Assembly: GCF_018139145.2 (NCBI RefSeq)
Contig: NC_059471.1
Location: forward strand, 214,415,494-214,479,493
DNA length: 64,000 nucleotides
Direction: 5' to 3'
Source: Gymnogyps californianus
Taxonomy: Eukaryota; Chordata; Aves; Accipitriformes; Cathartidae
Shown piece by piece: positions 62,870 to 64,000 of the stretch (its first letter is position 1; every line of letters begins with the position of its first letter). The notes under the pieces were generated by a model. That model made no database searches. It saw nothing but the letters and a program-made list of their open reading frames with translations, and was not told the origin of the DNA. A program made the translations under genes and the position numbers.

Positions 62870-64000
62870 GTAAGGCTGCTCGGCACCAGCAGGATCCTTA
62901 TTTCAAGGACCTGTTGCCTGTATGGAGAGGGATGACCCCAAAAAGGGAGCGAGTGTGTCATACGGGTGGGGAGACGGGACCACATCCTCAGGGGGTTGTG
63001 AGGTGGTGTGGACCCACCAACAATGCGAGGAGTCTCTGAGGTACAGCTTGTGAGGGTCTGGTCCTCTGCATGTGAACATCATGTCTTGCTGGGGTTGTCG
63101 GAGTTCCCCTGCAGCTTGCCCATTTCAGCTAACGATGTTAGGGCCAGGCTAATGAAACCCTGGTGGAGATGGATGTGACTTTTTAATTGGCATCAATGAA
63201 ATTGCTTACACCAGGACTTAATGGGTCCCTGTGTTAGCATCAAGACTGTGTGGCTTGGCTGCTGCTTCTGCTGAAGGCAAATTTTTCTCCCCTTTAGCAA
63301 TGGCAGGAGGCTCGGAGAGTGCGATATTCATGCAGTTAATTGCGTAGACTCAGCAGGAGGGGTAGGATTTAACTCCCTTTATTTCAGCAGACTGCAGGAC
63401 ACACGTTGGCATCTGAGTCAACATCCAAGGGCCCCATTACAATCTCATGGGGAGAAACAGGCTCTTTTTGGGTATGATAACCAAAAAGTGGATAACCACT
63501 TGGATGGCACGTGAACCACATCTAGAAGTACCCACTTCTCTCCATGGGCTATAAAGGAGCCCAGAGTAATTAGCCCAGACAAAGAAGACTGCTCTGTAGA
63601 CCCATGTTGGGTCAGGGGAATGGCACTGCAGTGCTTGCTGGGTTGGACAGTAGCTGAAGAGGGGTTTGTAGAGCTCTGAATTTTCTCCCTGAGCTGATTC
63701 CATATTTGTGAGAGGCAGCTAATGCATTCCCTTTCTGGCAAGTTGCAACCGAGTCGCTCACGTCAGTCTGCAAAGTGAGTTATGAAAGAGCCTCAGGTCA
63801 CATTATGAATGAAATCCTTTCCCGATTCTCCTTTCGGTAGGGTGTGCAGCCAAATCAGTTGCTGTTAAAAGCACTTGGTTTTTCCCGTGTCGGACGGATT
63901 CGAGTAGCAGAGGCTTCTCTACCTTCTATCTCGGGGAGGACTTTTTGTGCCTCCTTTACTCTTCTCCCCTCCTTCCCACACCTAGGAGGAAGAAGAAGGG
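62870..64000 (+). other. SFMBT2: SFMBT2 intron, 3' end outside the window
   Basis: This begins GTAAGG. The family's next residues (TINGKYCC-like) are not encoded anywhere in the remaining 1131 bp, so the following exon lies beyond the edge. At the extreme right a strong pyrimidine tract leads to ACACCTAG at 63978-63985, followed by GAGGAAGAAGAAGGG. Confidence 0.85.

Larger units (their letters stand above)
1..64000 (+). other. SFMBT2: SFMBT2 gene body, internal part only
   Basis: The whole window lies inside one plus-strand gene. The ten exons join in frame across 1122 nt and encode MBT repeats 2 to 4 plus the linker after them. SFMBT2 is a nuclear Polycomb-group protein; its family binds methylated histone tails through MBT repeats and partners with YY1-type DNA-binding factors (family knowledge). 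The paralogue SFMBT1 is less likely: segments such as [33 protein letters not shown] and [19 protein letters not shown] match SFMBT2 as I recall it, where SFMBT1 differs. The promoter, the N-terminal and MBT1 exons, and the 3' exons for the SLED and SAM domains lie outside. No start codon, stop codon or UTR of the gene is visible. Confidence 0.93.

Noticed and set aside
1..64000. CRISPR array, bacterial operon, phage or plasmid system
   Set aside because: The sequence has vertebrate intron-exon structure throughout. There are no dense co-directional genes, spaced repeats or prokaryotic ribosome-binding sites.

Overview
The window is vertebrate nuclear DNA, almost certainly from a bird. Ten plus-strand exons, each bounded by AG/GT splice sites, read in one unbroken frame as the middle of SFMBT2 (Scm-like with four MBT domains 2), a Polycomb-group chromatin reader. 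Avian origin is inferred from the repeats: a CR1 3' tail and LTRs of two types common in birds, with few other interspersed repeats recognised. I cannot assign a species.

Layout. Positions 1-20965 are intron, with no recognisable exon for MBT repeat 1 or the N-terminus, so those exons lie upstream. Exons follow at 20966-21054 (MBT1/MBT2 junction), 24207-24453 (MBT2 barrel), 31927-32024, 43980-44081 and 44745-44892 (MBT3), 50655-50737, 54300-54426 and 60776-60889 (MBT4), then 62180-62222 and 62799-62869 (basic linker). Together they give 1122 nt, or 373 complete codons plus split codons at both ends, with matching phases and no frameshift or stop. The SLED and SAM domains expected further on in this family are not in the window.

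The introns carry the mobile elements. One is a solo LTR on the minus strand at 27660-28811 with a perfect 5-bp target-site duplication (ERVL-like). A truncated 3' remnant of the same LTR type lies on the plus strand at about 39461-39688 and carries an AATAAA signal in the host gene's sense. A second solo LTR on the minus strand at 46535-47093 has a TATA box and a 5-bp duplication. A CR1 tail lies at about 32906-33028. Both complete LTRs are antisense to the gene.

No second protein-coding gene, tRNA, rRNA, CRISPR array or bacterial-type system was found. The other open reading frames look like chance frames or repeat-derived frames. The most useful leads are the LTR structures, the sense poly(A) signal within an intron, a weak 5' splice site after the exon ending at 44892, and an acceptor-like sequence at the right edge.
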